From positions 62,001 through 126,000 of the forward strand of contig NZ_QHKM01000001.1 of the NCBI RefSeq assembly GCF_003258365.1: DNA of 64,000 nt, written 5' to 3'. The stretch's first letter is position 1. Every line of letters starts with the position of its first letter. Below, piece after piece: positions 35,638 to 45,669 of the stretch. Origin of the DNA: Hymenobacter edaphi. GTDB taxonomy: Bacteria > Bacteroidota > Bacteroidia > Cytophagales > Hymenobacteraceae. The notes beneath the pieces were generated by a model, which saw nothing but the letters and a program-made list of their open reading frames with translations, made no database searches and had not been told where the DNA came from. The position numbers were made by a program, and so were the translations under genes.

Positions 35638-38295
35638 ATGACCGTTTCTCCTTCCGTGTTTCTCCGCCGAATCTGGCTGCCGCTGCTGCTCCTGCTGCTG
35701 ACGGCCGCTGCGCCCGCCCTGGCCGGCTCCGCCGTGCCCGGCGCCGAAACCTACGTCAGTCCCGATAGGGGCAAGGGCCGCTTTCCGCTGGTGGCCGGCG
35801 GCCAGGCGGCCCCGCTGTTTGCCAGCGCCCAGGACTGGCCCGGCGTGCTGCGCGCCGCCCGCGACCTGCAAGCCGACATTCAGCGCGTGACCGGCCGGCA
35901 ACCCGCGCTCAGTACCGAAAAAGCCCCGGCCGGCCAGCAGGTCGTCCTCATCGGCACGGTGGGCAAAAGTCCGCTGATCGACCAGCTGATCCGAACGAAG
36001 AAGCTCGATGCCGGCGGCCTGGCCGGCCAGTGGGAAACCTTCGTGGTGCAGACGGTGGACAAGCCGATGGCCGGCGTCGAGCGGGCCCTGGTGGTGGCCG
36101 GCAGCGACAAGCGCGGCACGATCTACGGCATCTACGACTTGTCGCAGCAGATGGGCGTGTCGCCGTGGTACTGGTGGGCCGACGTGCCGGTGACGCCGCA
36201 GAAGGCCCTGTACGTGCTGCCCGGCCGCCACACCCTGGGCGCGCCGGCGGTGAAGTACCGCGGCATCTTCATCAACGACGAGGCGCCTGCGCTGCAGGGC
36301 TGGGCCCGGGAGAAGTTCGGCGGCGTCAACTCCAAGATGTACGCCCACATGTTCGAGCTGATTCTGCGCCTGCGCGGCAACTACCTCTGGCCGGCCATGT
36401 GGGGCAACATGTTCAACGTGGACGACCCGCAGAATCCGGTGCTGGCCGACGAGTACGGCATCGTGATGGGTACCTCGCACCACGAGCCGCTCACCCGCGC
36501 CCACGAGGAATGGAAGCACCGCGGCCAGGGCCCTTGGAACTACCAGACCAACGCCGAGACGCTGCGCGAGTTCTGGCGCGGCGGCGTGCGGCGCATGGGC
36601 TCGCGCGAAAACATCCTGAGCATCGGCATGCGCGGCGACGGCGACGAGCCCATGAGCCAGGAAAGCAACATTGCCCTGCTGGAGCGCATCGTGGCCGATC
36701 AGCGCAACATCATTGCCGAGGAAACCGGCAAGCCCGCCGAGCAGACGCCCCAGCTCTGGGCCCTCTACAAGGAAGTGCAGGACTACTACGACCGCGGCAT
36801 GCGCGTACCCGACGACGTGACCCTGCTGCTCTGCGACGACAACTGGGGCAACCTGCGCAAGCTGCCCAAAGCGGGGGAGAAGCCCCGGCGCGGCGGCTAC
36901 GGCATCTACTACCACTTCGACTACGTGGGCGGCCCGCGCAACTACAAGTGGCTGAACACGAACCCGCTGCCGCGCATCCGGGAGCAGATGCACCTGGCCC
37001 ACGCGCACGGGGCCAACCAGATCTGGATTGTGAACGTGGGCGACCTAAAGCCCATGGAGCTGCCCATCAGCTTCTTCCTCGACTACGCCTGGAACCCCGA
37101 CCGCATCGGCGCCGCCCAGGTGGCCGCGTACACCCAGCGGTGGGCCCGGCAGCAGTTCGGACCGCAACACGAAGCCGCCATCGGCGACATGCTGGCCCGC
37201 TACGCCAAGTACAACGCCCGCCGCAAGCCCGAGCTGCTCGACGCCGATACCTACAGCCTCACGAATTACGCCGAGTGGCCGACGGTAATGGCCGACTGGC
37301 AGCAGCTGCGCCAGCAGGCCGAAGCCGTGAACCAGCAGCTGCCCGCCGCCCAGCGCGACGCGTACTTCCAGCTGGTGCTGCATCCCATCCTGGCCTCGGC
37401 CAACCTCAACGAGCTGTACTACACGGTAGCCCAAAACCGCGCCGCCGCCAAAGCCGGCGCAGCCAACACCAACGCGCTGGCCGAGCAGGCCAAGGCCCTG
37501 TTTGCCCGGGACGCCGAAATCAAGCAGCGCTACCACGCCCTGGCCGGCGGCAAATGGAACCACATGATGGACCAGACGCACATCGGCTACACCTACTGGC
37601 AGCAGCCGCCCGTGGATAAAATGCCCGAAGTGCTGACCCTGCCAGCCGATAAAACCACGGCGCTGGCCGAGCCCACCGTTGCGGCCGCTGCAAATAAGGC
37701 GCAGCCGGTGCTGGCCCGGCCGCAGCCCGCAGCAGCTGGCACCGGTGCATTCGCCGAGGCCGGCGGCTACGTGAGCATCGAGGCGGAGCACTACAGCCGG
37801 GCCGTGGACGCGGGCGGGGTGCAGTGGCAGGTACTGCCCGATTTGGGCCGCACCCTCTCGGCCGTCACGACGGTGCCCGTCACCGCCCCGGCCGCGCTGC
37901 CCGCCGCCGGCTCGCCCTGCCTGGAGTATCGGGTGCAGCTCAGCCGCCCCGGCCCCGTGACGGTGCAGGCCTACCTGGCCCCGACGCTCAACTTCCCCGG
38001 CGGCCCGGGCCTGCGTTACGCCGTGTCGTTCGACGACGAGCCGCCGCAACTCGTCAACCTGCACCCCGGCCTGGTGGCCGACAACGGCAACCGCCCCTGG
38101 GAGCAGGCTGTGGCCCAGAACATCCTGCTCAAGGAGTCGAAGCACACGCTGACCAGGGCCGGCGAGCATACCCTGAAGTTCTGGCGCGTCGACCCCGGCG
38201 TGGTGCTCGAAAAGCTGGTCATCGACGCGGGCGGGCTACAGCCGAGTTACCTCGGTCCGCCCGAAAGCCCGCGCCACGGGGCCGGCACTCCGTGA
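35638..38295 (+). CDS. GH115 xylan alpha-1,2-glucuronidase
   Basis: 885 residues from the ATG at 35638 with a signal peptide ending near PALAG. GH115 enzymes release (4-O-methyl)glucuronic acid from internal positions of xylan polymers. Family features are visible: an N-terminal domain (RKG-type DLQADIQRVTGR, GTIYGIYDLSQQMGVSPWYWWADVP), the barrel block KYRGIFINDEAPALQGWARE, DDNWGNLRKLP, and YHFDYVGGPRNYKWLNTN, and a C-terminal beta-sandwich (about 700-870). Size is normal. It is the last gene of the xylan run and is followed by a strong terminator. It complements the GH67 enzyme at 16317. Confidence 0.95.
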   Translation: MTVSPSVFLRRIWLPLLLLLLTAAAPALAGSAVPGAETYVSPDRGKGRFPLVAGGQAAPLFASAQDWPGVLRAARDLQADIQRVTGRQPALSTEKAPAGQQVVLIGTVGKSPLIDQLIRTKKLDAGGLAGQWETFVVQTVDKPMAGVERALVVAGSDKRGTIYGIYDLSQQMGVSPWYWWADVPVTPQKALYVLPGRHTLGAPAVKYRGIFINDEAPALQGWAREKFGGVNSKMYAHMFELILRLRGNYLWPAMWGNMFNVDDPQNPVLADEYGIVMGTSHHEPLTRAHEEWKHRGQGPWNYQTNAETLREFWRGGVRRMGSRENILSIGMRGDGDEPMSQESNIALLERIVADQRNIIAEETGKPAEQTPQLWALYKEVQDYYDRGMRVPDDVTLLLCDDNWGNLRKLPKAGEKPRRGGYGIYYHFDYVGGPRNYKWLNTNPLPRIREQMHLAHAHGANQIWIVNVGDLKPMELPISFFLDYAWNPDRIGAAQVAAYTQRWARQQFGPQHEAAIGDMLARYAKYNARRKPELLDADTYSLTNYAEWPTVMADWQQLRQQAEAVNQQLPAAQRDAYFQLVLHPILASANLNELYYTVAQNRAAAKAGAANTNALAEQAKALFARDAEIKQRYHALAGGKWNHMMDQTHIGYTYWQQPPVDKMPEVLTLPADKTTALAEPTVAAAANKAQPVLARPQPAAAGTGAFAEAGGYVSIEAEHYSRAVDAGGVQWQVLPDLGRTLSAVTTVPVTAPAALPAAGSPCLEYRVQLSRPGPVTVQAYLAPTLNFPGGPGLRYAVSFDDEPPQLVNLHPGLVADNGNRPWEQAVAQNILLKESKHTLTRAGEHTLKFWRVDPGVVLEKLVIDAGGLQPSYLGPPESPRHGAGTP

Positions 38296-38349
38296 GCGGG
38301 GCCGCGGGCTACTGGTAGGGGCGGGGCGGCAGGGCGCCACCGCCCGGGA

Positions 38350-38377
38350 AAGTGAGCCACTGGCTCACTTTTTTTAT
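38350..38377 (+). terminator. Rho-independent terminator of the xylan operon
   Basis: AAGTGAGCC and GGCTCACTT pair around a tight loop, followed directly by seven more T residues. It closes the plus-strand run that began with uxuA. Confidence 0.85.
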
Positions 38378-38394
38378 TGTTTGTTATCCGCTGC

Positions 38395-38550
38395 GCAAAC
38401 GTTTGCAGTGGCCGATTTGCGGGCTTTGGCGCTGCAAATACGTGACAAATTGGTGTGTGCTAAGCGTACAGCTGTCTGCCTAAAATGCCTTTTGCGGCGT
38501 GTGGAGCAAGTTTTTGCCCTTGCTTTTGGCTAACAACGCACCTAGCTTTG
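38395..38550 (+). promoter_or_regulatory. Promoter P2 with two operator-like motifs, shared glucan-regulon architecture
   Basis: A perfect 12-bp palindrome GCAAACGTTTGC (38395-38406) is followed by GTGCTAAGCGTACAGC (38457-38472), then TTG at 38520 spaced 20 bases from a perfect -7 box TAGCTTTG (38543-38550). It precedes the large GH16 gene by about 220 bases of GC-rich leader with no gene. The same ordered motifs occur at 8946-9118 and 47807-47957. Confidence 0.75.
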
Positions 38551-38771
38551 ACCACCCTGAGCCCCTGAACGGCCGCCGCGGCCGCCCGCCGCCGGCCTTT
38601 TCCCCAACCCCGGCCAGGGCTTCCCGCTCTTCCTGCTTCGCGGCGGTACGGCCGGCTTCTCGCCCGCGCCCCGCCGCCCCGCCGACGGCTGCGTCGGCAA
38701 TGGTTGCTGCTCCGCTGGGCGGGGCAGACAGCCGGCTAGTGCCCGCTCATTCCCCAACCACCACAACCATT

Positions 38772-41700
38772 ATGACAACACCTTTACTCCCCGGCGGCGC
38801 CGGGCAGTGGCTCCGCCGCAGCGCCCGGGCGCTGGCCGTAGGCGCGGGCCTCGCGTGCCTGAGCCCGACCACCGGCCAGGCCCAGTGCAACCAAATCGTG
38901 TGGCAGGACGAGTTCAACGTCGCCGGTGACCTGAGCAAGTGGCGCGTGTACGAGGGCGACGGCTGCGCCGAGGGCAACTGCAACTTCGGCAACGCCGAGC
39001 TGCAGGCCTACCGGGCCGCCAACGCCGTGGTGGCCGGGGGCAACCTCACCATCACCACCCGCTACGAGCCGGCCACCGTGGGCGGCCGCAACTATGCCTA
39101 CACCTCGGCCAAGCTGTTCAGCAAAACCGCCGCCGGCGCGCTGCAGACCTTCAAGTACGGCCGCATCGAAGCCAGCATCAAGCTGCCCTCGGGCCAGGGC
39201 GTGTGGCCCGCGTTCTGGATGCTGCCCGACCCCGGCAGCTGGCCCTCCACCGGCGAAATCGACATCATGGAGGCCAAGCACAAGAACCCAACCTCCGTGG
39301 CCGGCACCATTCACTACGACGACGGCGGCTGGCACTTCACCGGCCGCGAAGCCACCGGCACCATCGACCTGTCGGCCGGTTTCCACACCTACGCGGTGGA
39401 GTGGAGCCCCAACCAGATCAAGTGGTTTATCGACAACACGCTCTACCACACGGCCTCGCCCAAAACCACCTCGGGCGGCAGCTGGCCCTTCAACGACGGC
39501 AACTTCTACCTGATGCTGAACGCGGCCGTGGGCGGCCCCGGCACCGGCTTCACCGGCTACTCCAACCCCACGCCCACGGACTTCCCGACCACCATGCAGG
39601 TGGATTTCGTGCGGGTGTACAAGGGCAGCTACAACTACGCCGTGCTCGGCGACGAGACGGTGTATCAAAACGATACCAACAAAACCTACCGCCTCGACGC
39701 GGTGACGGGCGCCACCTACAGCTGGTCGGTGCCGGCCGGGGCCACGATTACGGCCGGGCAGGGCACCAACGCCATCCAGGTAAGCTGGGGCTCCTCGGCC
39801 GGCGGCAGCGTGGCGGTGACCACCGCCGTGAGCGGCTGCCCGACGGGTTCCTACTCTTTGCCCGTAACCGTCAGCCCGGCTTTGCAGCTGGAAAAGGTCT
39901 ACGAGGACTTTGAGGCCAACCGCTTCATTACCTACGCCTCGGCCACCGGCGTACTCACCCAGGCGCTGACCAACCCGGTGAGCGGCGGGCAGAACACCTC
40001 GGCCAAGGTGGCCCGCTACGTGCGCAATTCGTCGGAGCAGTACGACGTCATTTCGATGCGCAACCTCACCGTCGGCAACGCCAACGACTTCGTGGCCGGG
40101 CGCAAGAAAATCTACCTCGACGTGTATTCCACCGCGCCGGTGGGCAGCAAGGTGACCCTGCAGCTGGAAAACAGCACCGTCACGACGGCCACCAACTTCC
40201 CGCTGGGCCGCCACAGCGCCTACCGCGCCTACACCAGCCGACAGAACGCCTGGGAAACCCTGGAATTCGACCTGGAGCGCAGCATCGACGCGGGCACCAG
40301 CATCTACAGCATCGACAACGTGACCCTGCTGTTTCAGCCCGCCAGCAGCTCCGGCGCCACCTTCTACTTCGACAACCTGCTGGTGAAGCAGCAGCCCGTG
40401 CCGGCCATCGTAAGCACCGACGTGCTGATCAACTACGACGGCGCGGCCCGCATCACGCAGAACGCCACCAAAACCAACGGCGCCTACACGGCCAACTTCA
40501 CCAATCCGTCGGCCTCGGGCGTGAATACCTCGGCCAAGGTGGCCCGCTACGTGCGCAACAGCGCGGAGCAGTACGACGTGCTGTTTTTCGACGCTGGCCC
40601 CACGGGCACCATCATCGAGGACGCGGCCCTGTTTAAGAGCCAGACCTACCAGATTCAGGCCGACGTGTACACGGCCGCGCCGGTGGGCACCGCCGTGCTG
40701 CTGAACCTGCAGAACAAAGCCGCCGCCGCGGGCACCTACCCGGCCGGCCGCAACAGCACCTACGAGGCCCGCACTAGCGTGCAGAATGCCTGGCAGACGC
40801 TGACTTTCAACTACGTAACCTCGCCCGACGGCGGCACCGCCAACGTGGCCATCGACGAGCTGGCGTTTTTGTTCGGCAACAATTCCCTGACCGGCGACAC
40901 GTACTACGTCGACAACATCCGCATCGTGAAGCGCGCCGCTGCCCCGACCTACGCGGCCGGCACCGTGTTCGAAAACTACGACGCGACCCGTAACCTGACT
41001 TTCCTGAGCGGCACCGGCACTTACGCGGCGGTGGTGAACACCCCCTCGGCTTCGGGCGTGAATACTTCGGCCAAAGTGGGGCAGTACGCCCGCAACGTGA
41101 CCGAGCAGTACGACGTGCTGGCCTTCCGCAACCTGCTGACCAAGGACGGCGCGGCCTACAAGCGCGGCGACAAGGTGTTTGCCCTGGACGTGTACACCGC
41201 CGCCCCGGTAGGCACGGTCATTTCCTGGCAGCTGGAAAGCAGCGCCGACTCCCGGCCGCAGAACTACCCCACCGGCCGCCACAGCATTTACCAGGCCGTG
41301 GTGAAGCAAACCAACGCCTGGCACACGCTCGTCTTCACCTTCGCCAACGCCCCCGACCCCAGCACCCCCGACGCAGACGTAGACAACTCGGTGTTTTTGT
41401 TCGGGCCGAACACGCTGACGGGCTACACCTTCTACGTGGATAACCTGCGCAGCCTGAGCAATAACGGCACGACCAACGCGGCCCCGTCGGTCGGGCTGAC
41501 GTCGCCCGCGGCCGGCGCCAGCTTCACCGCCCCGGCCAGCATTACCATCTCGGCCAACGCGGCGGATGCCGACGGCACGGTGACGCAGGTGGCCTTCTAC
41601 AGCGGCTCGACGCTGCTCGGCACCGATACCAGCTCGCCCTACAGCTACACCTGGACCGGCGTGGCAGCCGGCAGCTACAGCCTCACCGCCGTAGCCACCG

Positions 41701-43466
41701 ACAACCAGGGCGCTTCGACCACCTCGGCGGCCGTGGCCGTGACGGTGGCCGCCGCCCCCTCGGCCCAGGCCATTCCGGGCAAAATCGAGGCGGAAAGCTT
41801 CACGGCCCAGCAGGGCACCCAAACGGAGCCGACCACCGATACCGGCGGGGGCATCAACGTGGACTGGTACGAAACGGGCGACTGGCTGGACTACGCGGTG
41901 AACGTGGCCGCGGCCGGGCAGTACACGGTGGGCTTCCGGGTGGCCTCGGCCAACGGTGGGGCGACCCTGCAGCTGCGCAACAGCGCGGGCACGGTGCTGG
42001 GCAGCATCAACGTGGGCAACACCGGCGGCTGGCAGAGCTGGCAGACCATCAGCACCACCGTGACCTTGCCGGCCGGCGTGCAGACGCTGCGCCTCTACGC
42101 CCAGGCTTCCACCGGCTGCAACGTCAACTGGCTGAACTTCAGCAGCACCGCTACGAACGTGGCCCCGACGGTAAGTTTGACTTCGCCCGCAAATGGCGCA
42201 ACGTTTACGGCCCCGGCCAGCATTACCGTCTCGGCCAACGCGGCGGATTCGGACGGCACCGTCAGCAAAGTCGACTTCTACCAGGGCTCGACGCTGCTCG
42301 GTACCGACACGAGCAGCCCCTACAGCTTCTCCTGCACGAACGTGGCCGCCGGCAGCTACTCGCTTACGGCCCGCGCCACCGATAACGCGGGTGCCGTGAC
42401 GACTTCGGCCGCCGTGAGCGTAACTGTGAGCTCGACTACCGCCGTGAACCTGGCCCTGAACAAGCCGACCGTCACGTCCTCGACCGAGAACAGCGGCACG
42501 CCCGGCTCGGCCGCCGTGGATGGCAACACCACCAGCACCCGCTGGAGCAGTGCCTTTGCCGATCCGCAGTGGATTTACGTGGACCTGGGCGCCAGCTACA
42601 ACGTGAGCCGGGTGAAGCTGACCTGGGAAGCCGCCTACGGCAAGGATTACCTGGTGCAGGTGTCGAGCGACGCCGCCACCTGGACCACCATCCGGACCGT
42701 CACCGGCAACACCACGCTCGTCAACGACCACACCGGCCTGAGCGGCACCGGCCGCTACGTGCGCCTCTACGGTACGGCCCGGGCCGTCATCAACGGGGCC
42801 AGCTACGGCTACTCGCTCTACGAGCTGGAAGTGTACGGCACAGCTACCGGCGGGGGGACGGGCGGTAACGGCCTCTGCACCGGCACCGTAGCCAGCGGCG
42901 ACTACAGCTACGAGGTGTCGACCACCAACGGCACGGTCAACTGGAAGTTCATCCCGCTCGGTCCCATTGCCGGCAGCTCGATGGCCCTCATCTATGTAAA
43001 AGTGGGCACGGGCGGCTACGCGGGCTACAACATGACGGCCGCGGGCAGCAACTTCACATTCAGCCAGGCCCAGTCGGCCGGCGCGGCGCTGACGTTCTAC
43101 TTCACCTACCGCGTGGGCACCACCACGGCCGAGCGCAACTCCAGCGCCACCCCGCACAGCTACACCGCCGGCGCCACCTGCACCGGCAGCCGCCCGGCGC
43201 TCAGCACGCAGTCGGCGGCCCAGTCGGCACCCGTCCTGGCCTTCCCGAACCCGGCCAACGAGCAGCTGACCGTGGTGCTGCCCGGCGGCGCGGCCAGCCA
43301 GCCTTACACGCTGACCCTGACCGACGCCCTGGGCCGCACGGTGCTGGAGCAGCACACCCAGCAGCCAACGACTACGCTGGACCTGCGGACCCTGCGCAAG
43401 GGCGTGTATTTCCTGACCGTGCGCGGCGCGGCCGGCGTGCAGACCCAGCGCATCGTGAAACAGTAA
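38772..43466 (+). CDS. Giant secreted GH16 beta-1,3-glucanase with multiple binding modules and T9SS signal
   Basis: 1564 residues from the ATG at 38772, which opens a signal peptide (ending near GQAQ) and follows a C/A-rich leader. Modules in order: GH16 (38-287) with nucleophile Glu162, Asp164, acid/base Glu167; a PKD/Ig-like domain (287-370); three related modules of about 175 residues (374-545, 547-720, 728-897) with a shared NTSAKVxxYxRNxxEQYDV motif that I cannot assign; an Ig-like domain (903-997); CBM6 (1000-1127); a second Ig-like domain (1129-1223); a discoidin/F5-8C domain (1225-1358); a CBM56-like beta-1,3-glucan-binding module (1367-1473); T9SS sorting domain (1485-1564). It would hold and cut insoluble beta-1,3-glucan outside the cell. 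Confidence 0.93.
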   Translation: MTTPLLPGGAGQWLRRSARALAVGAGLACLSPTTGQAQCNQIVWQDEFNVAGDLSKWRVYEGDGCAEGNCNFGNAELQAYRAANAVVAGGNLTITTRYEPATVGGRNYAYTSAKLFSKTAAGALQTFKYGRIEASIKLPSGQGVWPAFWMLPDPGSWPSTGEIDIMEAKHKNPTSVAGTIHYDDGGWHFTGREATGTIDLSAGFHTYAVEWSPNQIKWFIDNTLYHTASPKTTSGGSWPFNDGNFYLMLNAAVGGPGTGFTGYSNPTPTDFPTTMQVDFVRVYKGSYNYAVLGDETVYQNDTNKTYRLDAVTGATYSWSVPAGATITAGQGTNAIQVSWGSSAGGSVAVTTAVSGCPTGSYSLPVTVSPALQLEKVYEDFEANRFITYASATGVLTQALTNPVSGGQNTSAKVARYVRNSSEQYDVISMRNLTVGNANDFVAGRKKIYLDVYSTAPVGSKVTLQLENSTVTTATNFPLGRHSAYRAYTSRQNAWETLEFDLERSIDAGTSIYSIDNVTLLFQPASSSGATFYFDNLLVKQQPVPAIVSTDVLINYDGAARITQNATKTNGAYTANFTNPSASGVNTSAKVARYVRNSAEQYDVLFFDAGPTGTIIEDAALFKSQTYQIQADVYTAAPVGTAVLLNLQNKAAAAGTYPAGRNSTYEARTSVQNAWQTLTFNYVTSPDGGTANVAIDELAFLFGNNSLTGDTYYVDNIRIVKRAAAPTYAAGTVFENYDATRNLTFLSGTGTYAAVVNTPSASGVNTSAKVGQYARNVTEQYDVLAFRNLLTKDGAAYKRGDKVFALDVYTAAPVGTVISWQLESSADSRPQNYPTGRHSIYQAVVKQTNAWHTLVFTFANAPDPSTPDADVDNSVFLFGPNTLTGYTFYVDNLRSLSNNGTTNAAPSVGLTSPAAGASFTAPASITISANAADADGTVTQVAFYSGSTLLGTDTSSPYSYTWTGVAAGSYSLTAVATDNQGASTTSAAVAVTVAAAPSAQAIPGKIEAESFTAQQGTQTEPTTDTGGGINVDWYETGDWLDYAVNVAAAGQYTVGFRVASANGGATLQLRNSAGTVLGSINVGNTGGWQSWQTISTTVTLPAGVQTLRLYAQASTGCNVNWLNFSSTATNVAPTVSLTSPANGATFTAPASITVSANAADSDGTVSKVDFYQGSTLLGTDTSSPYSFSCTNVAAGSYSLTARATDNAGAVTTSAAVSVTVSSTTAVNLALNKPTVTSSTENSGTPGSAAVDGNTTSTRWSSAFADPQWIYVDLGASYNVSRVKLTWEAAYGKDYLVQVSSDAATWTTIRTVTGNTTLVNDHTGLSGTGRYVRLYGTARAVINGASYGYSLYELEVYGTATGGGTGGNGLCTGTVASGDYSYEVSTTNGTVNWKFIPLGPIAGSSMALIYVKVGTGGYAGYNMTAAGSNFTFSQAQSAGAALTFYFTYRVGTTTAERNSSATPHSYTAGATCTGSRPALSTQSAAQSAPVLAFPNPANEQLTVVLPGGAASQPYTLTLTDALGRTVLEQHTQQPTTTLDLRTLRKGVYFLTVRGAAGVQTQRIVKQ

Positions 43467-43488
43467 CCAATTTTTGAAGTGAGTGAAT

Positions 43489-43528
43489 GCGAGGAAAACA
43501 GGGTGGGGCTTCCCCATCCTGTTTCTCG
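43489..43528 (+). terminator. Hairpin between the giant GH16 and GH5 genes
   Basis: CAGGGTGGGG (43499-43508) pairs with CCCCATCCTG (43512-43521) with one G-U pair, and the stem extends outward through AAA/TTT and GCGAG/CTCGC. It begins 22 bases after the GH16 stop and would end or reduce transcription into the GH5 gene. Confidence 0.6.
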
Positions 43529-43560
43529 CTTTACGGGGCTTCCGTTTTTCTCCGAGGCTT

Positions 43561-45432
43561 ATGAACCTGACCTCTTTTTCCCCTTGCCGCCCGGGCCGCC
43601 TTGCCCGCCTGACTGCCCTGGCCGGCGCCCTGGGCGGCCTGATTCTTACTGCTTCGGCCCAGCAAATGAGCCGCTTATCGGCCCGCGGGCCGCAAATCGT
43701 GAATGCCGAGGGCCAGCCGGTGGTGCTGCGCGGCGTGAACGTGGGCGGCTGGCTGCTGCAGGAAAGCTACATTCTCAAAACCGACACGCTCGACTGCCAG
43801 CGCCGTATCCAGCAGGGCCTGCTGCGGGTAATGCCCGAACAGGACGTGGAGGAGTTTTACCGCCAGTACCGCGCCGGTTTCGTCACCCGGGCCGACATCG
43901 ACTTCATTGCCAAGCAGGGCTTTAACTGCGTGCGCCTGCCGTTTCACTACGATTTGTTTCTGACCCGGGAGCAACGCCGGGCCCGCACCAAAGCCCTGCA
44001 AAACCCTAAAAGCGACGTCGCCCTGACCGAGTACGTGCAGACGCTCAGCCAGTGGTACGATGCGGGCCAGCTCTTCACCGCCCCCGACCTCGACGGCATC
44101 CAGGCCATCGACAACGTGCTGGGCTGGTGCGCCGCCAACAACCTGTACGTGGTGCTCGACCTGCACGCGGCCCCGGGTGGCCAGGGTACCGACCCGAACA
44201 TCAACGACAACTTCCGCCCCCTGGACCTGTGGAAGCGCCGCGACGCCAAGGGCCGCCTGATTTACCAGGATCTGACCGTGCGCCTCTGGGAGCAGCTGGC
44301 CAAACGGTATAAGAATGATGCGCGCATTGCCATGTACGACCTCGTCAACGAGCCGCACAACCTGAACGCCGCCAATGGCCTATCGCCAGATAACCAAGAG
44401 CTAAGCGCTTTTTACAGCCGCCTGATCGACGCGGTGCGGGCCCAGAACGATGGGCACCTGTTGCTGCTGGAGGGCAACGGCTACGGCAACGAGTACACCA
44501 ACCTGACCCCGGACAAGCTGAAGATCAGGGATAAAACCGGCCTCGTCTACAACGCCCACCGCTACTGGTGCCCCAACGACGCTGCGGCCCGGGACCCGAA
44601 CCCCAACCAGATCAACCTGGTGCGCAATCTGGCCGCGTTCCGGGACCGGTGGCAGGTGCCGGTGTGGGTAGGGGAGACGGGCGAAAACTCCAACGAGTGG
44701 TTTGCCGCCGCCGTGCAGCAGCTCAACGCGCAGAACATCGGCTGGTGCCACTGGAACCTGAAGCGCGTGGATGCCGGCAGCAGCCTGCTGCGGGTGCCGC
44801 CCTACGGCAGCATCCTCACGGCCGCGGGCCGCGCCGCGCTGCTGCGCAACGCGCAGTTTGCCAACTGCTCGGTGAACCGCGACGCCCTCTTCGCCCTCAC
44901 CCGGCCCGCCGACGCCCGCCAGCCCTTCGCCGCTAACACGTTGCCCGGCACCCTCATGGCTGCCGATTACGACCTGGGCCGCGAAGGACTGGCCTACCAC
45001 GACACTTACAACGCCCGCATCGATTACCGCGAGCTGAAACCCACCAACAGCGGCCAGGCCTACCGCAACGACGGCGTGGATGTGCAGGCCATAACGGATG
45101 CGGGCGGCAACGGCTTCGGGGTAGGCCACACCGAGGCCGGCGAGTGGCTGAGCTACACCGTGACGGTGCCCAAAGCCGGCTCCTACGCCCTGCAGCTGCG
45201 CGCCACCAACGCCGGCGCCGCCCCCGCCCGGCTGCGGCTGCAGCTGAACGACGCCGCCCTGGGCAGCTTCAGCGTGGCGCCGGGCGGCGCCGGCTGGCAA
45301 ACCATCGACGGCGGCACGGCCAGGCTGCCGGCGGGCACGCACACGCTGCGCCTGGTGGTGGAGCAGCCCGGCGCCGTGCTTAGCTGGCTGCGCTTCACCG
45401 ATGCCAAAGCTGCCGCCCAGGGCGGGCAGTAA
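43561..45432 (+). CDS. Secreted GH5 glycoside hydrolase with C-terminal CBM6-like domain
   Basis: 623 residues from the ATG at 43561; a longer frame from 43483 would run through the hairpin at 43489-43528. A signal peptide ends near TASAQ. The GH5 barrel (about 40-420) has the acid/base Glu264 in LVNEPH and the nucleophile Glu372 in VGETGEN, plus the VRLPFHYD and HAAPGGQ blocks. Residues 480-615 form a CBM6-like beta-sandwich (GVDVQ, GEWLSYTVTVPKAGSY). GH5 covers many beta-glucan, cellulose and mannan activities; the glucan neighbourhood favours a beta-glucanase, such as exo-1,3 or endo-1,6. There is no T9SS tail. Confidence 0.9.
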   Translation: MNLTSFSPCRPGRLARLTALAGALGGLILTASAQQMSRLSARGPQIVNAEGQPVVLRGVNVGGWLLQESYILKTDTLDCQRRIQQGLLRVMPEQDVEEFYRQYRAGFVTRADIDFIAKQGFNCVRLPFHYDLFLTREQRRARTKALQNPKSDVALTEYVQTLSQWYDAGQLFTAPDLDGIQAIDNVLGWCAANNLYVVLDLHAAPGGQGTDPNINDNFRPLDLWKRRDAKGRLIYQDLTVRLWEQLAKRYKNDARIAMYDLVNEPHNLNAANGLSPDNQELSAFYSRLIDAVRAQNDGHLLLLEGNGYGNEYTNLTPDKLKIRDKTGLVYNAHRYWCPNDAAARDPNPNQINLVRNLAAFRDRWQVPVWVGETGENSNEWFAAAVQQLNAQNIGWCHWNLKRVDAGSSLLRVPPYGSILTAAGRAALLRNAQFANCSVNRDALFALTRPADARQPFAANTLPGTLMAADYDLGREGLAYHDTYNARIDYRELKPTNSGQAYRNDGVDVQAITDAGGNGFGVGHTEAGEWLSYTVTVPKAGSYALQLRATNAGAAPARLRLQLNDAALGSFSVAPGGAGWQTIDGGTARLPAGTHTLRLVVEQPGAVLSWLRFTDAKAAAQGGQ

Positions 45433-45497
45433 GGCCCGCGCCCCGCGCCCTCGTGCGGCGGGCGGGTGAAAGCAGGAGTAACGGAACAGCTGGGCCG

Positions 45498-45545
45498 AAG
45501 TGAGCTAGCACTTACTTTCAGGCTGAAAATACCCCGTTAGTTTTG
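45498..45545 (+). promoter_or_regulatory. Promoter of the 7TMR-DISM fusion gene
   Basis: A perfect -7 box TAGTTTTG (45538-45545) lies 125 bases before the start at 45670. Upstream is the inverted pair AAGTG-n6-CACTT (45498-45513), a possible operator. It differs from the P1-P3 motif set, so the receptor gene is probably controlled separately. Confidence 0.6.
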
Positions 45546-45669
45546 TTGATCATGCGCCAGATTCCTGATTCCGAATACTCTACGGTTTTGCCCGCCGCGT
45601 GGGCTGGTCCCTTCGCTCATTCGGCCGGCTGCAGCATGTGCGGGTAGTTTCTCTAACTTGTAGACTACC

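Noticed and set aside
38784-43517. 1577-residue minus-strand open frame over the giant GH16 gene
   Set aside because: Its apparent repeats are the mirror of the repeated modules on the plus strand; it is a coding shadow.
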